DNA of 64,000 nucleotides from Thermoanaerobacterium sp. CMT5567-10 (GTDB lineage Bacteria; Bacillota; Thermoanaerobacteria; Thermoanaerobacterales; Thermoanaerobacteraceae). The stretch lies in assembly GCF_030534315.2 (NCBI RefSeq), contig NZ_CP130558.2, forward strand, positions 2,532,501 to 2,596,500. Reading direction: 5' to 3'. Under the pieces are notes generated by a model. The model was not told where the DNA came from, ran no database searches, and worked only from the letters and a program-made list of their open reading frames with translations. Each line of letters starts with the position of its first letter. Position 1 is the stretch's first letter. The position numbers and the translations under genes were made by a program. Positions 61,699 through 64,000 of the stretch are shown piece after piece.

Positions 61699-62112
61699 AT
61701 GTGGAAATTGTATGCAATATTGTCTGCTCTCTTTGCAGCACTGACATCAATTCTTGCCAAAATTGGCATAAAAGGCGTGGACTCTAACCTTGCAACAGCG
61801 ATACGCACAACTGTCATCATATTTTTATCATGGGGTATAGTCTTTGCAGCAGGTACTCAATATGGCATGAAGAATTTGACAAAGGAGAATTGGCTGTTTT
61901 TGATTTTATCTGGACTAGCTACGGGACTCTCTTGGCTTTTTTATTACAAAGCAATAGCATTAGGCAACGTATCAAAGGTGGCTCCTATAGACAAGTCAAG
62001 TATCGTCATGACGCTTATTTTATCTTACATAATCTTGGGTGAACATTTTGATTTAAAGACTTTAATCGCAGGAATTTTGATTACTGCGGGTACTTTCGTA
62101 ATGATAATGTAA
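61699..62112 (+). CDS. Half-size EamA (DMT superfamily) transporter
   Basis: The 137-residue protein has about five hydrophobic segments and one EamA repeat, ending in SSIVMTLILSYIILGEHFDLKTLIAGILITAGTF. Full DMT exporters carry two repeats; single-repeat proteins act as dimers. Substrate is unknown. It follows the LacI gene by 45 nt with ACAGGAGGC as ribosome binding site and may be co-transcribed with it. Confidence 0.86.
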   Translation: MWKLYAILSALFAALTSILAKIGIKGVDSNLATAIRTTVIIFLSWGIVFAAGTQYGMKNLTKENWLFLILSGLATGLSWLFYYKAIALGNVSKVAPIDKSSIVMTLILSYIILGEHFDLKTLIAGILITAGTFVMIM

Positions 62113-62172
62113 AATATACTCCTTTAAGATGCCCTCCAATTTGTCTGATGTCATCTTTAGCCTTTCTTTAAA

Positions 62173-62197
62173 TTTGTCACAGAAAACGAATGTCAAA
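62173..62197 (+). promoter_or_regulatory. Candidate operator upstream of mtlA
   Basis: TTTGTCA (62173-62179) and TGTCAAA (62191-62197) are near-inverted repeats with one mismatch in a 153-bp gap. The spacing suits a regulator such as the MtlR-like protein encoded downstream. No clear -10/-35 pair is seen. Confidence 0.3.
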
Positions 62198-62283
62198 AGT
62201 GATATAGTTTGAATTGAAAAGGCATAAGTAGTGGTTTACAATAAAATTAGAAAAAATAATAAATTATGAGGAGGGTAAACAGC

Positions 62284-63708
62284 ATGGAGAAAAATATGGC
62301 TTTAGCAAATAAAGGTGGAACTGCAAAAGCAAAACTTCAAAAACTCGGCGGATTTCTAGCTGGAATGGTTCTTCCTAATATAGGCGCATTTATAGCTTGG
62401 GGCCTCATAACCGCATTCTTCATACCGACGGGATGGACGCCAAATGCAAACCTTAATAAATTAGTCAGCCCGATGATAACATACTTGCTGCCTATTTTAA
62501 TAGGTTATACAGGCGGTAAATTGATCTACGATGTAAGAGGCGGTGTCGTCGGTGCAATTGCAACGGCAGGTATCGTAATAGGATCATCAATTCCTATGTT
62601 TTTAGGTGCGATGATAATGGGACCACTTGGTGGATATTTGATTAAGAAATTCGATGAAGTAGTAGACGGGAAAATACCTACAGGTTTTGAGATGCTGGTA
62701 AACAATTTCTCGGCAGGTATATTGGGAGCGATATTAGCTATCATAGCATTTCTTTTCATCGATCCCGTTGTTACTGGAGTTTCAACAGGATTAGGTGCTG
62801 CAGCACAGTGGGTAACTGCAAAAGGAATATTGCCGTTAATCGCAATATTCATCGAGCCCGGAAAAGTGTTGTTTTTAAATAATGCTATAAATCACGGTAT
62901 CTTGTCACCGCTTGGGATACAGCAAGCAAAAGAGGTTGGGAAATCAATATTCTTCTTGTTAGAGACAGACCCAGGTCCAGGACTCGGTGTATTGATGGCA
63001 TACTGGATATTTGGTAAAGGAACAGCAAAGCAATCGGCACCAGGTGCTGTAATAATACACTTCTTTGGCGGCATACATGAGATATACTTTCCATATATTT
63101 TAATGAACCCTATATTGGTATTAGCTGTAATAGGTGGTGGTATTGCTGCAGATGCAACATTCGTATTGACAAAGGCAGGATTAGTTGCAACGCCTTCACC
63201 AGGAAGCATCATCGCTGAAATCGCTATGTCTCCAAAGGGTGGGTTACTGCCGGTATTGACAGGTATAGCTGTCGGTGCCGTTGTATCATTCTTAATAGCT
63301 TCTGTATTTGTAAGAAGAGCTAGTGAAGAGAGCATGAGCGAGGAAAACATGAACTTTGCAAAATCTATGGTAAGCAACTTGAAAGCGCAAAGCAAAGGAC
63401 AAGCTGTTACATCAGATATTCCGGCTGCAGAACCAAAATTAATAGTATTTGCATGTGATGCAGGAATGGGTTCATCTGCGATGGGTGAATCAATATTGAA
63501 GAAGAAACTTAAAGATGCAGGATTAAATATTTCAGTTAAGCACTCAGCAGTAAACCAAATACCGAAAGATGCCGATATAGTATTTACACAGGAAAGCTTA
63601 GCTGAAAGAGCGTCACAAGTTGCACCGACAGCACAGATAGTAAAAGTAAATAATTTCCTAGATGGTAAAGTGTACGATGAGTTTATTTCATCACTTAAGA
63701 AGAAATAA
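62284..63708 (+). CDS. mtlA: Mannitol-specific PTS EIICB component
   Basis: The 474-residue protein imports mannitol with phosphorylation. The IIC membrane domain (about residues 15-345) has [20 protein letters not shown], and the motif with [15 protein letters not shown] contains the conserved substrate-region GGIHE. The C-terminal IIB domain has phospho-acceptor C391 in [13 protein letters not shown]. The IIA domain is absent, so a separate mtlF is expected beyond the window. ATG 62284 follows GAGGAGGG; ATG 62266 overlaps that site. Confidence 0.95.
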   Translation: MEKNMALANKGGTAKAKLQKLGGFLAGMVLPNIGAFIAWGLITAFFIPTGWTPNANLNKLVSPMITYLLPILIGYTGGKLIYDVRGGVVGAIATAGIVIGSSIPMFLGAMIMGPLGGYLIKKFDEVVDGKIPTGFEMLVNNFSAGILGAILAIIAFLFIDPVVTGVSTGLGAAAQWVTAKGILPLIAIFIEPGKVLFLNNAINHGILSPLGIQQAKEVGKSIFFLLETDPGPGLGVLMAYWIFGKGTAKQSAPGAVIIHFFGGIHEIYFPYILMNPILVLAVIGGGIAADATFVLTKAGLVATPSPGSIIAEIAMSPKGGLLPVLTGIAVGAVVSFLIASVFVRRASEESMSEENMNFAKSMVSNLKAQSKGQAVTSDIPAAEPKLIVFACDAGMGSSAMGESILKKKLKDAGLNISVKHSAVNQIPKDADIVFTQESLAERASQVAPTAQIVKVNNFLDGKVYDEFISSLKKK

Positions 63709-63713
63709 TAAAC

Positions 63714-64000
63714 ATGGTGAATATGATGAAGGAATTAAGCGATCGTCAAAAATTCATAATAAAATCTTTAATAGAGAAAGGTCCTTTAAATATAGAGGAC
63801 CTTTCCAAATTAATGAATATAAGCAAAAGGACTATAGATAGAGAGATACATGATGCAAATAAATTTTTAAAAAATTTTCACTGTGTCATAACTGAAAATG
63901 ATTTAAGATATGAGATAAATGGCAGTGATGAGAGCTTAAAGGCAATAAATAAAGAGATAGGAGCGATTTCTTATGGAAGCCTTTTAAGCCAAGAGCAGAG
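63714..64000 (+). CDS. mtlR: MtlR-like PRD-containing transcriptional activator, 3' truncated
   Basis: The first 95 codons encode an N-terminal HTH of the MtlR/BglG-type (LSDRQKFIIKSLIEKG, then LSKLMNISKRTIDREIHDAN), followed by the start of a second segment; the PRD and PTS-like domains lie beyond the edge. It starts 5 nt after the mtlA stop. ATG 63714 is the first start; ATG 63723 and 63726 are alternatives. Position directly after mtlA is typical of mtlA-mtlR-mtlF-mtlD operons. Confidence 0.82.
   Translation, partial: MVNMMKELSDRQKFIIKSLIEKGPLNIEDLSKLMNISKRTIDREIHDANKFLKNFHCVITENDLRYEINGSDESLKAINKEIGAISYGSLLSQEQ

Noticed and set aside
62892-63395. 167-codon minus-strand frame inside mtlA
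   Set aside because: It is antisense to the conserved IIC membrane domain, lacks a ribosome binding site and shows no recognisable motif.
1-64000. Search for CRISPR arrays, tRNA/rRNA genes, insertion sequences and prophage
   Set aside because: No regularly spaced direct repeats, cloverleaf sequences, rRNA-like stretches, transposase motifs or phage genes were recognised by eye; a tRNAscan or ISfinder run would be needed to exclude degenerate ones.

Overview
This 64 kb window is low-GC chromosomal DNA of an anaerobic, saccharolytic Firmicute. Gene content suggests Thermoanaerobacterium or a close relative: [FeFe]-hydrogenase maturases, class III ribonucleotide reductase, a proton-pumping pyrophosphatase, mannoside phosphorylases, and a sucrose-phosphorylase-like enzyme with the residues I recall for the T. 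thermosaccharolyticum sucrose 6(F)-phosphate phosphorylase. The species assignment is inference. I see no rRNA, tRNA, CRISPR array, prophage or intact insertion sequence.

1-16 kb holds metal and redox functions. A left-truncated FecBCD-type importer is followed by a TrmO-like gene. Then come a Fur-family regulator, a DUF5320 protein, a YitT membrane protein, convergent hydG and hydE, and a symmetric operon of two NifX-like proteins around two MinD/Mrp-type ferredoxin ATPases. A 14-bp palindromic element, TTGACATATGTCAA or a close variant, lies at the fur, DUF5320 and NifX/Mrp promoters and suggests one regulon. An MBL-fold hydrolase, a secreted DUF2680-like protein, a two-component system, a DUF1847 protein and an MFS transporter follow.

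16-26 kb holds HtrA, then lipoate and glycine metabolism. lplA, a dihydrolipoamide dehydrogenase with its own lipoyl domain and an OsmC protein converge on gcvT-gcvH-gcvPA-gcvPB, which is transcribed leftward behind a tandem glycine riboswitch.

26-37 kb holds ion homeostasis and deoxynucleotide synthesis. A small Xre regulator is flanked by three operator-like sites. Next are a type II P-type ATPase and two TrkA/RCK proteins. Each of these three genes has a strong Shine-Dalgarno separated from its start codon by a stem-loop; once the loop is subtracted, the spacing is 7-9 nt. This is the most unusual feature I found. A membrane pyrophosphatase with a leader mini-ORF and nrdD-nrdG behind two NrdR boxes follow.

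37-50 kb is a mannoside locus: two LacI regulators, cellobiose 2-epimerase, mannosylglucose phosphorylase, two clan GH-A glycosidases, a CUT1 ABC importer and a tandem GH130 pair resembling beta-1,2-mannoside phosphorylases.

50-62 kb is a sucrose/fructan locus: CUT1 importer, GH32, two PfkB kinases, GH13 glucosidase, a GH13_18 phosphorylase and a LacI regulator. A 24-codon remnant of a second GH32 gene lies between the fructokinase and the glucosidase. The window ends with a half-size EamA protein, mannitol PTS IICB and the start of an MtlR-like regulator.
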